Below are positions 8,808 through 18,041 of a stretch of DNA of 64,000 nucleotides, piece by piece. Numbering within the stretch: the stretch's first letter is position 1; each line of letters opens with the position of its first letter. Origin of the DNA: Opitutaceae bacterium (GTDB lineage Bacteria; Verrucomicrobiota; Verrucomicrobiia; Opitutales; Opitutaceae). The stretch covers positions 1 to 64,000 of the forward strand of contig JANQSC010000012.1 of assembly GCA_028284235.1 (NCBI GenBank), read 5' to 3'. Below the pieces are notes generated by a model. It was not told the origin of the DNA. It ran no database searches and was given only the letters and a program-made list of their open reading frames with translations. Both the position numbers and the translations under genes were made by a program.

Positions 8808-9847
8808 TGGGCATGGGTAACGAAACGCCATTTAGTCGGAAACAGATCGAGCGCGCATCGAAATGGTTGGCGCGACACGAACGCGGTTTAAGCGAAGCGG
8901 AGCAACGGGCCTTCGAATTGTGGCTCTCGGAGAATCCTGAAAACGAAGCGTGCTTTTTCGAGCAGCAGGTGGAATGGGCGGCGTTCGACGTGATGGACGA
9001 GTGGAAGCCGGCGTACAGCGGTCCGCCGAATCCCGACCTCTTCGAGTCCAGAAGCAAGCGCAGGTGGCAGACGTTTTTCGCCTGTGGGGGGATCGCCGCG
9101 GTGGTCGCTCTAGGGTTGTGGTCGTTTTCCCCTTCGGCTGACGTGGAGAGCGAATCTGTGGTTGCTGCGGGAACGGTTTACAAATCGAGAACGTTCGAGA
9201 AGCACTTTCTTGAGGATGGCTCGTCCTTCTACCTCTTGCCCGACAGCGAGGTGGTAGTCTCTTTCACGAGGGAAGAACGCAATATAGAATTTGTCAGCGG
9301 CGAATCGCATTTCACGGTGGCTCACGATCCGGACCGCCCCTTTGTCGTCCACTCTGAAATCGGGAAAGTCACGGCGCTCGGGACTGTCTTCTCGGTCAAG
9401 CAAAGCGCGGATTCCTGGGAAGTGTTTGTCACCGAAGGGAGAGTGAAAGTCGACGAGTCTGTCGCCCCTGCGTCGCGTTCGTTAAACGCGGAGGCGTTCA
9501 CGGCCGAGTTGGTTGCTGGTCAGAAAGTCGTGCAGGAATTGTCCGCCCAGACCTTCTCTCCAGTGGTGGACACTTTCACTGCAACGGAACTGGCGGAGAA
9601 GCTCTTATGGAAAGACCAGATTATCGATATGGTCTCCGCTCCCTTGGAGGAGATCTTCCAGGAGTTCGCGCGCTCCGGCAGCCGGGAGGTTGTCATCGTG
9701 GACGAGGAATTGAAGCGCTTACGCATGACGGTCGCGATCAAGACGGGGAATTTGGACGACTTTATCGACCTGTTGATATTGTCCGAAGGCGTGGAGGCGA
9801 TGGATGCTCCGGATGGGTCGATAGCGATTTCTCTTCCCGCAAACTAG
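8804..9847 (+). CDS. FecR-family anti-sigma factor (receptor module 1)
   Basis: A 347-residue inner-membrane signal transducer. The cytoplasmic N-terminal domain (DUF4880-like, about residues 7-58) contains ASKWLARHERGLSEAEQRAF. A single membrane segment is at about 87-107 (FFACGGIAAVVALGLWSF). The periplasmic FecR domain shows FLEDGSSFYLLPDSEV, RPFVVHSEIGKVTALGTVFS and VTEGRVKV. A C-terminal STN-like region follows. In the Fec paradigm it receives a signal from the STN domain of the receptor and controls the sigma factor encoded immediately upstream. Confidence 0.9.
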   Translation: MMGMGNETPFSRKQIERASKWLARHERGLSEAEQRAFELWLSENPENEACFFEQQVEWAAFDVMDEWKPAYSGPPNPDLFESRSKRRWQTFFACGGIAAVVALGLWSFSPSADVESESVVAAGTVYKSRTFEKHFLEDGSSFYLLPDSEVVVSFTREERNIEFVSGESHFTVAHDPDRPFVVHSEIGKVTALGTVFSVKQSADSWEVFVTEGRVKVDESVAPASRSLNAEAFTAELVAGQKVVQELSAQTFSPVVDTFTATELAEKLLWKDQIIDMVSAPLEEIFQEFARSGSREVVIVDEELKRLRMTVAIKTGNLDDFIDLLILSEGVEAMDAPDGSIAISLPAN

Positions 9848-9928
9848 TTTGCGAACGTTGAACGCAATTGCATTTTTAACAATGAACGAATATAAATTTA
9901 AGGGATGCTGTTAGTCTAAACGTTTTGG

Positions 9929-9947
9929 GTACAACAAGTCGTTGTAC
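9929..9947. promoter_or_regulatory. Palindrome upstream of TonB receptor 1
   Basis: Perfect 7-bp inverted repeat GTACAAC-AAGTC-GTTGTAC in the 169-bp gap between the anti-sigma gene and receptor 1. It could be an operator or a leader hairpin; no binding protein can be named. Confidence 0.35.
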
Positions 9948-10016
9948 TCGTGAAAATCACTACAACCCATTACCTCTCGAAAACTCCAAGCCACACAATT
10001 GTGGAGGAAGGGATCC

Positions 10017-13000
10017 TTGGTTGGATCATTCCTGTGGCTAATTGTTGCCTGCATTGGAGACCTGAAGGCTTCGGACGTCGATCCCGTCAGTTTCGATCTC
10101 CCCGAAGGGAAGGCGATCGAGACCTTGCGGAACGCCGCGCTTCAGGGCGAAATTCAGATTCTGTTTTCGGACTCGGTGGTAGATGGGGTTACAACTCGGG
10201 CGGTTCGCGGGGAGTATTCTCCGCTGGAGGCTCTGGAGCTGATGCTGAAAGGCACCGGTCTTCGTATTGCGCAAGCCAATACAAATGGCGCCTATGCCAT
10301 TTTAAACGGCGAGCGTATGCAGGATGCTAGCGAACGCGACGACGCAACCCCAACCTACGTTAGCACTACATCCATGAACGAAAAAAAATCTACAGTCGGC
10401 AACCTCTTCAAGGGGCTGCTTGCGCTCGCGGTCGCGAGCTCTCCGGACCTTCTTGCTCAAGACGACGAGCCGCAGGAGGAGGTATTCGAACTTTCGCCCT
10501 TTACCGTCGAGGCGGGTGAAGACACCGGTTACCGGGCCACCAGCACGCTCGCCGGCACGCGCTTGCGCACCGACTTGAGAGACGTGGGCTCCGCGATTTC
10601 GGTGGTAACGAAAGAGTTCCTGCAAGATACCGGAGTCACGGACAACGAGTCGCTGCTCGTATACACGACCAATACTGAAACCGGCGGCGTCCAGGGCAAC
10701 TACGCGGGTCTAGGCGGCGGGGAGCTGCTTCAGGAAGGCGGGGCGATGCTGCGTCCCAACACCAATAATCGGATACGCGGACTAAACTCGGCCGACAACA
10801 CACGAAACTACATGCTCACGGACATTCCCTGGGACAACTACATCGTCGATCGGGTCGATTTGCAGCGCGGTCCCAATTCGATACTATTCGGTCTCGGCAG
10901 TCCGTCCGGGATCATCAACGCGACGCTGACCGGAGCGAACTTCCGCGACAGCAGCAAAGCGGAGTTTCGAGTCGGCAGTTGGGGCAGCGTCCGCGGAAGC
11001 GTCAGCCTTAATCGCGTTCTCGTGGAGGACCAATTGGCGGTTCGTTTCGCGGCGCTTTCCGATCAGCAGAAGTTCCAGCAGGACCCGGCGTTCGAAGACG
11101 ACGAACGAATCTACCTTGCTTTAAAGTGGGAGCCTCAATTCCTGAAAAGCGACTCCGCCCGTACCACCCTCACTGGAAACTACGAGAATGGCGACATCGA
11201 AGCGAATCGCCCGCGCACGATTCCTCCGGAAGACAGGCTTACGCCTTGGTTCACTCGGATGAATCAGGCGGTTTACGATCCATTTCTCGCCTACAATTAC
11301 TTCGAGGATATTCCGGGGTCCGGAGCGAATGTCGCGGGTAGTCCGAATCGTGATACGTCGGTGTTTCAACTGTTTGGCGGAAACCAGATCTACTTTGCCG
11401 ACCCCAATTCGAGCGCCCAGCAGGGTTTGATTCGCGTAGGGGAGTTCAATGCGACTTCCAAGCGGGGGCTGGGCCCGGATGGAACGGTTGACCAGAATGT
11501 GAATATGCTACCCTTTTGGCGATCGGTTGCGGTTGCCGGCTATTCCGACTATGCTGAACAGGAGGGGCTTCCATTCGCGACGACGCTCGCTCCGTTCAAA
11601 CGGCAGTCCCTGACGGACCGGTCTATCTTCGACTTCAAGAACCACTTGATCGACGGGCCGAACAAGCGCGAGTATCGCGACTTCGACGCGGTCAACTTAA
11701 AGCTGAACCAGACTTTCCTCAACGATCGGCTCGGATTCGAGCTGGCGTATGACCAGCAGGACTACGGTGATCGTTCGTTCCGGCCAAATGGGTCGAATCC
11801 GATCCTGACGGTGGATATCAACACGAAGCTCCCGACCGACCTAGTCGACAATCCGAACGTGGGCCGCCCGTACATTTACAACCGGACTCGATTCGGCACG
11901 GGCGCTCGTCAAACCGAACGCGAGGTGATGCAGGCGACCGCGTTCGCGGACGTGCGTTTCAACGAATTCATGGACGACTCTTGGGTGTCGAAGCTATTCG
12001 GTCGCCACGTGTTCACGGCCTTCGGATCCCGCCAGGATATCGAGCAGAGAGACCAGACTTGGAGCGCGTACATGCTCGATCGAGAGTTCGGGGAGTTTCA
12101 AGACGTCGCGGGAATTCAGCGAGCGGAGCGGGAGCTCATGATGATGAGTTATTTGGGCGACTCTCTGATCGGCCAGAGTTTGAGCGACGTTCGAATTCAG
12201 CCGATCACCGCGATTCAGTCGGTGCCTTCGTCGCAAACCGTCCGCTTGTTCGACGCTACTTGGAACGTGCCTGAGGTGGCGTTCGGCGATCCTTGGATTC
12301 AGCCCTTTACTGGATCCGAACTGACCCAGTCTGAAAACCCGGACAACTACGTGGGATTCGTCGACCTTCCGTTCAACGTTCTGAGCGGAGCGACTGCGGC
12401 GGAGGGGGTGTTCTCGACCGAAAAGGCGAACCGCCAGCTGGATGAAATCCGTTCCCACTCCTTTGTTTGGCAGGGATTCCTGTGGGACGGCGCGCTCGTT
12501 CCGACTTACGGCTACCGAAAGGACGAGGCCGACTCCTTTTCGACTAATTTGAATAGCAGCGACCGCTATCTAGATTTGACGGATGGCAGTTACGAGTTGC
12601 CGACGACGCCGAGCAACTCGGTCGAAGGGGAGAGCCACTCCTGGAGCGTAGTCATGCACTGGGATCGGCTCTTGGGGGAATTGCCCGGCGGTATCCAGTT
12701 TAGCACGTTTTGGAATACGTCTTCGAACTTCCAGCCGGCGGCCGGTCGCATCAACCACGTAGCGGAACCGCTCGACGCTCCTAGCGGGGAGACCGAAGAT
12801 TATGGATTTGTGATCTCGGCCGTCCAGGGGACTGTGAACCTCAAGGTCAATTGGTATGAAACCAATGTTTCCAACGCCAGTTTCGATCCAGGAAACCTCT
12901 GGGTCATGGGCGCCCAGGAAGCCCGCGCGATCCGGGCGGCGAAGCAATTCGAGGCGAACCTCAACGGCGAGCCCGGTGCGGAAGAGTGGTACTACCGACC

Positions 13001-13835
13001 TCGAGACGGCCAGACCGAGGAAGAAGCGCTGGCGGAGCAACGGCTTCACGTCGACGCAGTCCTCGGCAATCAAGTCTCCCAAGCGTACTACGACGCGTGG
13101 GGAATGGACCCGGTCAATGGATGGCGTCAAAACTGGTGGCTGGGCGGAGGCACCCCGACCGGATTGACGTCCACAGCGGATACTCAGTCCAAGGGAGTTG
13201 AATACGAATTGAACATCGAACCCACCAAGAACTGGAGCATCATGATCAACGCGTCGGAGCAAACCGCTCAAAACACCAATCTCGCCGGTTCTTTAAAGGA
13301 ATACGTCAGCGCTCGAAAAGCGCATTGGGATGGGCCCGCAGGCGATATTCGGATGTGGTGGGGCGGCGGTTCGAGCTCCATCGGAGCCCAGTTCAATCAG
13401 CTGTTCTACTCCGGCTATCAGCTCGCGCTGCAGCAGGAAGGCACGAACGTGCCGGAAATGCGGCCATGGAGGTTCAACCTAATTACCTCCTACCGATTCT
13501 CGGAAGGTCGTATGAAAGGGGTGAACATCGGCGGAAGCCTGCGTTGGGAGGACAAGGTCGCTATCGGATATCCGGTTTTCACGGACACGGACGGGCAGGA
13601 CAAATTTCGCATCGAAAGTCCCTACTGGGGGCCGAGTCGCGAGAATTTCGACCTGTGGGCTGGCTACACGCGCAAGCTTCGCGACGGCAAGAAGTGGCGT
13701 ATCCAGCTGAATCTACGCAATGCCTTCGCCAGCGACGAGCTGATTCCCATCACGGTTCAGGGCGACGGCTCGCCCGGCACCTTCCGCATTCCCAACAGCC
13801 GGCAGTGGACTTTGACCAACGTACTAGAGTGGTAG
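10017..13835 (+). CDS. STN-domain TonB-dependent outer-membrane receptor 1
   Basis: A very large receptor (about 1270 residues). A signal peptide (LWLIVACIGDLKA) is followed by an STN signalling domain (about residues 30-105). A second signal-like segment begins at an internal MNEKK (ATG 10375), followed by FELSPFTVEAG, a plug domain (STLAGTRLRTDLRDVGSAIS, RIRGLN, VDRVDLQRGPNSILFGLGSP) and a barrel ending in the aromatic residue of NVLEW. No ATG opens the full frame. TTG 10017 is preceded by a strong Shine-Dalgarno (GGAGGAAGGG at 10003-10012) and is preferred over TTG 9999. It likely imports large, possibly sulfated oligosaccharides and signals through the FecR and sigma pair upstream; the ligand is unknown. 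Confidence 0.9.
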   Translation: MVGSFLWLIVACIGDLKASDVDPVSFDLPEGKAIETLRNAALQGEIQILFSDSVVDGVTTRAVRGEYSPLEALELMLKGTGLRIAQANTNGAYAILNGERMQDASERDDATPTYVSTTSMNEKKSTVGNLFKGLLALAVASSPDLLAQDDEPQEEVFELSPFTVEAGEDTGYRATSTLAGTRLRTDLRDVGSAISVVTKEFLQDTGVTDNESLLVYTTNTETGGVQGNYAGLGGGELLQEGGAMLRPNTNNRIRGLNSADNTRNYMLTDIPWDNYIVDRVDLQRGPNSILFGLGSPSGIINATLTGANFRDSSKAEFRVGSWGSVRGSVSLNRVLVEDQLAVRFAALSDQQKFQQDPAFEDDERIYLALKWEPQFLKSDSARTTLTGNYENGDIEANRPRTIPPEDRLTPWFTRMNQAVYDPFLAYNYFEDIPGSGANVAGSPNRDTSVFQLFGGNQIYFADPNSSAQQGLIRVGEFNATSKRGLGPDGTVDQNVNMLPFWRSVAVAGYSDYAEQEGLPFATTLAPFKRQSLTDRSIFDFKNHLIDGPNKREYRDFDAVNLKLNQTFLNDRLGFELAYDQQDYGDRSFRPNGSNPILTVDINTKLPTDLVDNPNVGRPYIYNRTRFGTGARQTEREVMQATAFADVRFNEFMDDSWVSKLFGRHVFTAFGSRQDIEQRDQTWSAYMLDREFGEFQDVAGIQRAERELMMMSYLGDSLIGQSLSDVRIQPITAIQSVPSSQTVRLFDATWNVPEVAFGDPWIQPFTGSELTQSENPDNYVGFVDLPFNVLSGATAAEGVFSTEKANRQLDEIRSHSFVWQGFLWDGALVPTYGYRKDEADSFSTNLNSSDRYLDLTDGSYELPTTPSNSVEGESHSWSVVMHWDRLLGELPGGIQFSTFWNTSSNFQPAAGRINHVAEPLDAPSGETEDYGFVISAVQGTVNLKVNWYETNVSNASFDPGNLWVMGAQEARAIRAAKQFEANLNGEPGAEEWYYRPRDGQTEEEALAEQRLHVDAVLGNQVSQAYYDAWGMDPVNGWRQNWWLGGGTPTGLTSTADTQSKGVEYELNIEPTKNWSIMINASEQTAQNTNLAGSLKEYVSARKAHWDGPAGDIRMWWGGGSSSIGAQFNQLFYSGYQLALQQEGTNVPEMRPWRFNLITSYRFSEGRMKGVNIGGSLRWEDKVAIGYPVFTDTDGQDKFRIESPYWGPSRENFDLWAGYTRKLRDGKKWRIQLNLRNAFASDELIPITVQGDGSPGTFRIPNSRQWTLTNVLEW

Positions 13836-13868
13836 TTTTCTAGGGAATACTAATCACGGTTTGTCACG

Positions 13869-13899
13869 CCCCTAGCCAACTGGCTAGGGGTGTTTTTTT
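13869..13899 (+). terminator. Intrinsic terminator of TonB receptor 1
   Basis: The 9-bp stem CCCCTAGCC / GGCTAGGGG with loop AACT is followed by TGTTTTTTT, beginning 33 bp after the stop codon. Confidence 0.9.
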
Positions 13900-13932
13900 G
13901 AAACCGCGAATGCACGCGAATAGACGCGAATG
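13900..13932. repeat. Post-receptor 33-bp repeat, copy 1
   Basis: GAAACCGCGAATGCACGCGAATAGACGCGAATG contains three spaced CGCGAAT-like words (quoted here as positions 13900-13932). A near-identical copy lies at 36877-36909. Each copy follows the terminator of a TonB receptor gene. Confidence 0.6.
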
Positions 13933-14006
13933 AGTCGCGTGGTGGAGATTATTCGCGCTTGTCTACAGTTCCTCGACAACTCCTTCCTGGAATTAACTAT
14001 ACGAGC

Positions 14007-14339
14007 TCAGAAATCCGTAAAGCGATCGAGAAGAATGTCTTCCAAGTTGCGTCTACTATCGAGAACCGCCAATACCCAGACGCGTTTTCCCTCGATTCGA
14101 AACTGTATACGATAGTTTGATACGATTGCTTCTCGATACACTGTAATTCCATATTGCTTCAATTCCGGGACGATGCGGCAGCGTTTAGGGTAGGCGTTTA
14201 GCGAGTGGCACGCCTTCTTGATTTTGTTCAGCGTTTCGAGAGCCGCTTCCTGATTTTCGTTTGCGATGTAGGTGATGATGTTGGTTAGATCGAGTTCGGC
14301 GGATCTAGCCCATTTTACCGCAAAGCTGTCTGAGCTCAT
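14007..14339 (-). CDS. RelE/ParE-family toxin
   Basis: A 110-residue protein of the type II toxin superfamily. VKWARSAELDLTNIITYIA is the typical N-terminal helix pair (WTxxAxxDLxxIxxYI pattern), and the C-terminal sheet shows YREAIVSNYRIQFRIEG and VLAVLDSRRN, as in ParE-like toxins. Such proteins cleave mRNA on ribosomes (RelE) or poison gyrase (ParE); which applies here cannot be told. Its start overlaps the stop of the antitoxin gene (ATGA). It lies just downstream of receptor 1, in convergent orientation. Confidence 0.88.
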   Translation of the reverse strand: MSSDSFAVKWARSAELDLTNIITYIANENQEAALETLNKIKKACHSLNAYPKRCRIVPELKQYGITVYREAIVSNYRIQFRIEGKRVWVLAVLDSRRNLEDILLDRFTDF

Positions 14340-14614
14340 TTGGTTTTGGAAAATTGTTTCTCGAGCCGGCCGAATAGTTCATCCTGTTGCTTTGTATTCC
14401 CCTCTTGGATGTCCTTTTCACCCATTGCCAAGAGTTTCATGTTGCCAAGCGCGTGAGTCATTCGCTCGTAACTTTTCGCATCCTGAATAACTGCTTTCGT
14501 CTTTCCGCTTTGAGTAATGACGAGTGGCCTCCCGGTGGCGTTTATCTCGTCGAGCGCTTTAGCGGCGTTTTCCTTAAGATAGGTAATGGAGCGAATGTCT
14601 TGAGTAACTTTCAT
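14336..14614 (-). CDS. Phd/YefM-family antitoxin
   Basis: A 92-residue antitoxin; the start MKVTQDIRSITYLKENAAKA (ATG 14614) fits the family, and 38 upstream in-frame residues are not coding-like. The N-terminal DNA-binding Phd fold includes NATGRPLVITQSGKTKAVI and DAKSYERM. The C-terminal tail (LFGRLEKQF) probably wraps the toxin. Antitoxin precedes toxin, as usual, and such pairs normally repress their own promoter. Confidence 0.9.
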   Translation of the reverse strand: MKVTQDIRSITYLKENAAKALDEINATGRPLVITQSGKTKAVIQDAKSYERMTHALGNMKLLAMGEKDIQEGNTKQQDELFGRLEKQFSKTK

Positions 14615-14686
14615 GATTCGGACTTTTTGTCGTACGATATTCAGTCCGAATATTTCGTCAAGCGGAATAGCTCTCGAGTTCGGTCG

Positions 14687-15058
14687 GAGGGTGTGTTTTA
14701 AAGTGTCGCCTATCGCGCTGACCCGCATAAATCGCTGAAGCCACCCATCGCGTGTCCACCATTTAATATTCGCGACAACGCAGAGCCCTTGAATCTAGGA
14801 AGAGCTTCACTCCGCGAAAAAGCTGCGCACGAATACAGCGTCCCGAGACCCTCTCAGTCACAACCCTCCTTTGAAAGTCCCCACTTAACTTTCCAACCTT
14901 GGAAAGTTAAGTGGGGATACGAGAGTTGGCTGCGATCGGCGATGAGCCATGTCAAGCGCTCCGAACTAACGGAAGCCACGCGAGTGCTTTACGAGGGTCA
15001 GGTCCGGGATTCGTTCTGAAATGAAGCCGCATCAGACGACACTTTAAAACACACCCTC
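14687..15058. repeat. 372-bp segment bounded by 22-bp inverted repeats, with an internal 19-bp hairpin
   Basis: The 22 bases at 14687-14708 recur as a perfect reverse complement at 15037-15058. Midway, 14878-14917 form a near-perfect palindrome with 19-bp arms and a 2-nt loop (arm CCCCACTTAACTTTCCAA). This could be a non-autonomous element or the remnant of one inserted upstream of the toxin-antitoxin operon. No target-site duplication was evident, and the remaining gap to 15210 shows no other gene. Confidence 0.55.
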
Positions 15059-15210
15059 GGTCGGATGTAACAGAGTCACGTTTTTGCCAATTGGATACAT
15101 CCAGTTAGAGGAGACCGGCTTGGGGGAGACGTATTAGGAAAGCGTGCCCGGTTGCGTAATTCGTTGTTTTTGTTGAGTCGGAAGTTTGTATTTGCTACCT
15201 CCCTCTAGTT

Positions 15211-16668
15211 ATGAAGATCATTGCCCCGTTTCTTCTCTTCCTCGGCGCCGTGGTTGCTGTGGAAGCGAGCCCGCCTAATTTCGTCTTCTTCATTGCCGAC
15301 GACGTGTCGCAGGACGATTTCGGCTGTTACGGGCACCCGACGATCAAGACGCCGCATGTCGATGCGCTTGCGGCGGCGGGAATGCGGTTCGACAACGCGT
15401 ACTTGACCACGAGTAGCTGCAGCCCAAGCCGCTGCAGTATCATTACCGGTCGCTACCCGCACAACACCGGGGCCCCGGAATTGCATGTGCGGCTACCCGA
15501 TTCGCAAATTCGATTTCCCGAGCTGCTGAGGGAGGCGGGATACTACACGGTTCTTTCCGGCAAGAACCACATGTTTGGCAATGAGGACCGCGCTTTTGAC
15601 ACGATAACGGACGGCGGCGGGCCGGGCAAGGAAGAGGATTGGCTGGGGCACGTTCAGAATCGCCCGAAAGACAAGCCGTTCTTTTTCTGGTTTGCGTCTT
15701 CTGATGCGCATCGCGACTGGACGATAAACGAAGACGCGCCTACCTACGATCCAGCCGACGTGATTGTCCCTCCTTATTTAGTGGATACGATCATCACTCG
15801 GGAGGATCTCGCCAGTTACTATCATGAAGTGAGTCGATACGATCATTTTATTGGCGTAGTTACGGCTGAATTGGAACGGCAAGGCGTTCTGGACAACACT
15901 TTGATCGTGGTGGCGGCGGACAACGGCCGACCCTTCCCGCGTTGCAAGTCGCGCTTGTACGACAGCGGGATCAAAACGCCCTGGGTGGTGCATTTTCCGG
16001 ATGTGGTGAAAACACCGTCGGTGACGGAGAGCCTCGTCAGCGTGATTGACCTCAGCGCGACCTGTTTGGAACTGGCTGGGATTGACAAGCCGGACTACAT
16101 TCAGGGCCAGAGCTTTCTCCCCATCCTGCGCGACCCGAACGCCCAGGTGCGCGAACTCGTGTTCTCGGAGCACAACTGGCACGTGTACAAGAATCACGAG
16201 CGCATGGTTCGTTTTGGAGACTTTGTGTATGTGAAGAACAACTACCCGAATCAGCCCAATCTCGCCTACGAGTCCGATACCAAATTTCCTGCCGGGCTCG
16301 AATTGTGGAAAGCCCACGCCGCTGGCAGGACGACCGCCGCCCAGCAGCAGGTGTTCGCGAATCCGTGTCCTGAAGAGGAGCTGTTTCTCCTCAGCAAGGA
16401 TCCGCATCAACTGACGAATTTGGCTGAAAATCCTGAATACGAAAGCGTTTTGGAGCAGGCGCGGGGCTTGATTGCCGATTGGACGGAGCAGACAGGGGAC
16501 ACCATTCCGGAAAACCCGACGCCCCACCGGCACACGCCTCCTCGGATCGTTAACGGCGAGATCCTGCCAGCGGGAGACTACACGGAACGCACGCCGCACG
16601 CGGAGATGCCGGGGGCGGCTCGAAACGCGATGAGCATCAATCATCCCGGGCCGTTGAGGCTGAATTAG
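15211..16668 (+). CDS. Secreted sulfatase, N-sulfoglucosamine sulfohydrolase-like
   Basis: A 485-residue S1 sulfatase with a signal peptide (LLFLGAVVAVEA) followed by PPNFVFFIADDVSQDDFGCY. The active site is CSPSR at about C70, followed by CSIITGRYPHNTGAPELH. VVAADNGRPFPRCKSRLYD and GIKTPWVV form the later active-site part. This layout, with K-S-R-L-Y-D-x-G, resembles heparan N-sulfatase (SGSH)-like subfamilies. It stands alone between the toxin-antitoxin region and a porin gene. The exact substrate is unknown. Confidence 0.9.
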   Translation: MKIIAPFLLFLGAVVAVEASPPNFVFFIADDVSQDDFGCYGHPTIKTPHVDALAAAGMRFDNAYLTTSSCSPSRCSIITGRYPHNTGAPELHVRLPDSQIRFPELLREAGYYTVLSGKNHMFGNEDRAFDTITDGGGPGKEEDWLGHVQNRPKDKPFFFWFASSDAHRDWTINEDAPTYDPADVIVPPYLVDTIITREDLASYYHEVSRYDHFIGVVTAELERQGVLDNTLIVVAADNGRPFPRCKSRLYDSGIKTPWVVHFPDVVKTPSVTESLVSVIDLSATCLELAGIDKPDYIQGQSFLPILRDPNAQVRELVFSEHNWHVYKNHERMVRFGDFVYVKNNYPNQPNLAYESDTKFPAGLELWKAHAAGRTTAAQQQVFANPCPEEELFLLSKDPHQLTNLAENPEYESVLEQARGLIADWTEQTGDTIPENPTPHRHTPPRIVNGEILPAGDYTERTPHAEMPGAARNAMSINHPGPLRLN

Positions 16669-16703
16669 GCGACTGTTTCGTTAAAGGTAGGGACCGCTCG
16701 TGT

Positions 16704-16886
16704 CAGAGACCCCGGCTTGTCGGTGGATTAGCGGATAAGCGCCGATCTAAACCCGCCGGGACGGCGGGTTCCACCTTATTCCACTGGCGTCTAGGGTGGA
16801 ACGCGCCGTCCCGGCGCGTTTTCTTAGTTAGTACAATTGATAAGTTGACGTGTATCCGCTGAGCCGCCGACAAGTCGGAGTCTCTG
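16704..16886. repeat. Family D nested inverted-repeat element, copy 1
   Basis: Outer arms 16704-16737 and 16853-16886 match at 29 of 34 positions as reverse complements. Inside, 16749-16821 is a 73-nt core folding on GCCGGGACG / CGTCCCGGC with TTCCACC / GGTGGAA. The core is about 93 percent identical to the reverse complement of 57568-57640. Confidence 0.8.
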
Positions 16887-17329
16887 ACGAGAGCGCCCCA
16901 AGGCTTGATGGTCGGAGCGTAAATTCGAACGTTTCTGTGTCTTTTTAATCACTCCCACAACACGGCGTTTGCGAGGTCGGGTTGATCGTGATCAAAGAAA
17001 TTTTCTCGGGGTCTCGATTCTTGGGCGCGATGGCAGCGCGCGTGGCGGAAACGAGGCTTTTGCGATTTCGAAACTGCTTACGAATGGATGTATATCTTTC
17101 TGTAGGCAAGCGACTTAAAATGTATCGAGTGATCGGTTTTCTTCGATTTTCTCTTTGTGATCTCAATCCTATTCGCAGGCACTATGAAGGCAGTTTTCGA
17201 TTTGCGCCAGTGACGAAAAATCCGATCGTCGCGCGGAATAGATACGAGTTGGCCTGGGAAATGCTAGAGGTTCTATGGCCACGGTTGGCTATCGGAAACG
17301 ATTACGAACAAACTAAACCATCTGATCAT
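16887..17329. other. Unexplained 443-bp leader of the porin gene
   Basis: The frame of the porin gene is open without stops from 16982, but the translation lacks similarity to any family recognised here and precedes a canonical signal peptide, so it is read as non-coding leader. No clear promoter or riboswitch is recognised. Confidence 0.4.
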
Positions 17330-17965
17330 ATGACGAGCAATTCTCTCAAACTAGCGGTTGCAATTTTGGCAGCCGGATTTGCATTAGCTTCTGCCAAGGG
17401 GCAGGTATCTGGCAACGTAGCGATTCAATCCGACTACGTCTGGCGCGGGTATTCTCAAAACTCGGCGGACCCTTCGATCCAGGGTGGCTTCGATTTTGAA
17501 GACGAGTCTGGGTTCTATATTGGCCTATGGGGCGCGAGCGTCGATTTCGGCGGTCCGGAAACGACCGAGGGCGACATTTATCTCGGCTTTGCCAACGAGA
17601 TCCAAGAAAGCGGTTTCGAGTACGACGTAGGAATTATTGAATACACCTACCATGGGGGTTCTGGCGCGGACGACTCGAACTTCACCGAGTACTACATCGG
17701 TGGTAGCTATGCAGGTTTTGGCCTGACCTACGCGTTCGGAGACGAGTTTGGCGACAATGTCGAAGCCAGCTACAGCTACGACTTCGAGCACGTGACTCTG
17801 TCCGCTGCGTATGGCGACTACGAGGATGCCTGGGCGTACTGGACTTTTGGCGTTTCCGGCGAGATCGAAGGCATTGGTTGGGACATCTCTTTCTGGGACA
17901 CGGATCTCGACGGCGACCCGCTCGCCGATTCCCGAGTTGTATTCACAATTTCAAAGTCCCTGTAG
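17330..17965 (+). CDS. TorF-family putative outer-membrane porin
   Basis: A 211-residue predicted outer-membrane beta-barrel. The start at ATG 17330 gives a signal peptide (LAVAILAAGFALASAKG) followed by GNVAIQSDYVWRGYSQN, the hallmark of the TorF (TIGR02001) family. Alternating aromatic strands such as GFYIGLWGASVDFG and YYIGGSYAGFGLTYAFG follow, and the protein ends VVFTISKSL. It is rich in Asp and Glu. An intrinsic terminator follows 42 bp later. The solute carried is unknown. Confidence 0.85.
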   Translation: MTSNSLKLAVAILAAGFALASAKGQVSGNVAIQSDYVWRGYSQNSADPSIQGGFDFEDESGFYIGLWGASVDFGGPETTEGDIYLGFANEIQESGFEYDVGIIEYTYHGGSGADDSNFTEYYIGGSYAGFGLTYAFGDEFGDNVEASYSYDFEHVTLSAAYGDYEDAWAYWTFGVSGEIEGIGWDISFWDTDLDGDPLADSRVVFTISKSL

Positions 17966-18006
17966 TTTTCACGAGTTCCTAGTAGTATAAAACAAGTTCT
18001 ATTCGG

Positions 18007-18036
18007 GAAGCCGCGTCTTTGGGCGCGGCTTCTTTT
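18007..18036 (+). terminator. Intrinsic terminator of the porin gene
   Basis: The 9-bp stem GAAGCCGCG / CGCGGCTTC is followed by TTTTCTT. Confidence 0.85.
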
Positions 18037-18041
18037 CTTGG

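Noticed and set aside
14789..15019. A 76-codon plus-strand ORF within the inverted-repeat segment
   Set aside because: It spans the 19-bp palindrome, matches no family I know, and its composition is not coding-like.
16982..17329. In-frame N-terminal extension of the porin
   Set aside because: It would put 116 basic, unrelated residues before a canonical signal peptide that starts at ATG 17330.
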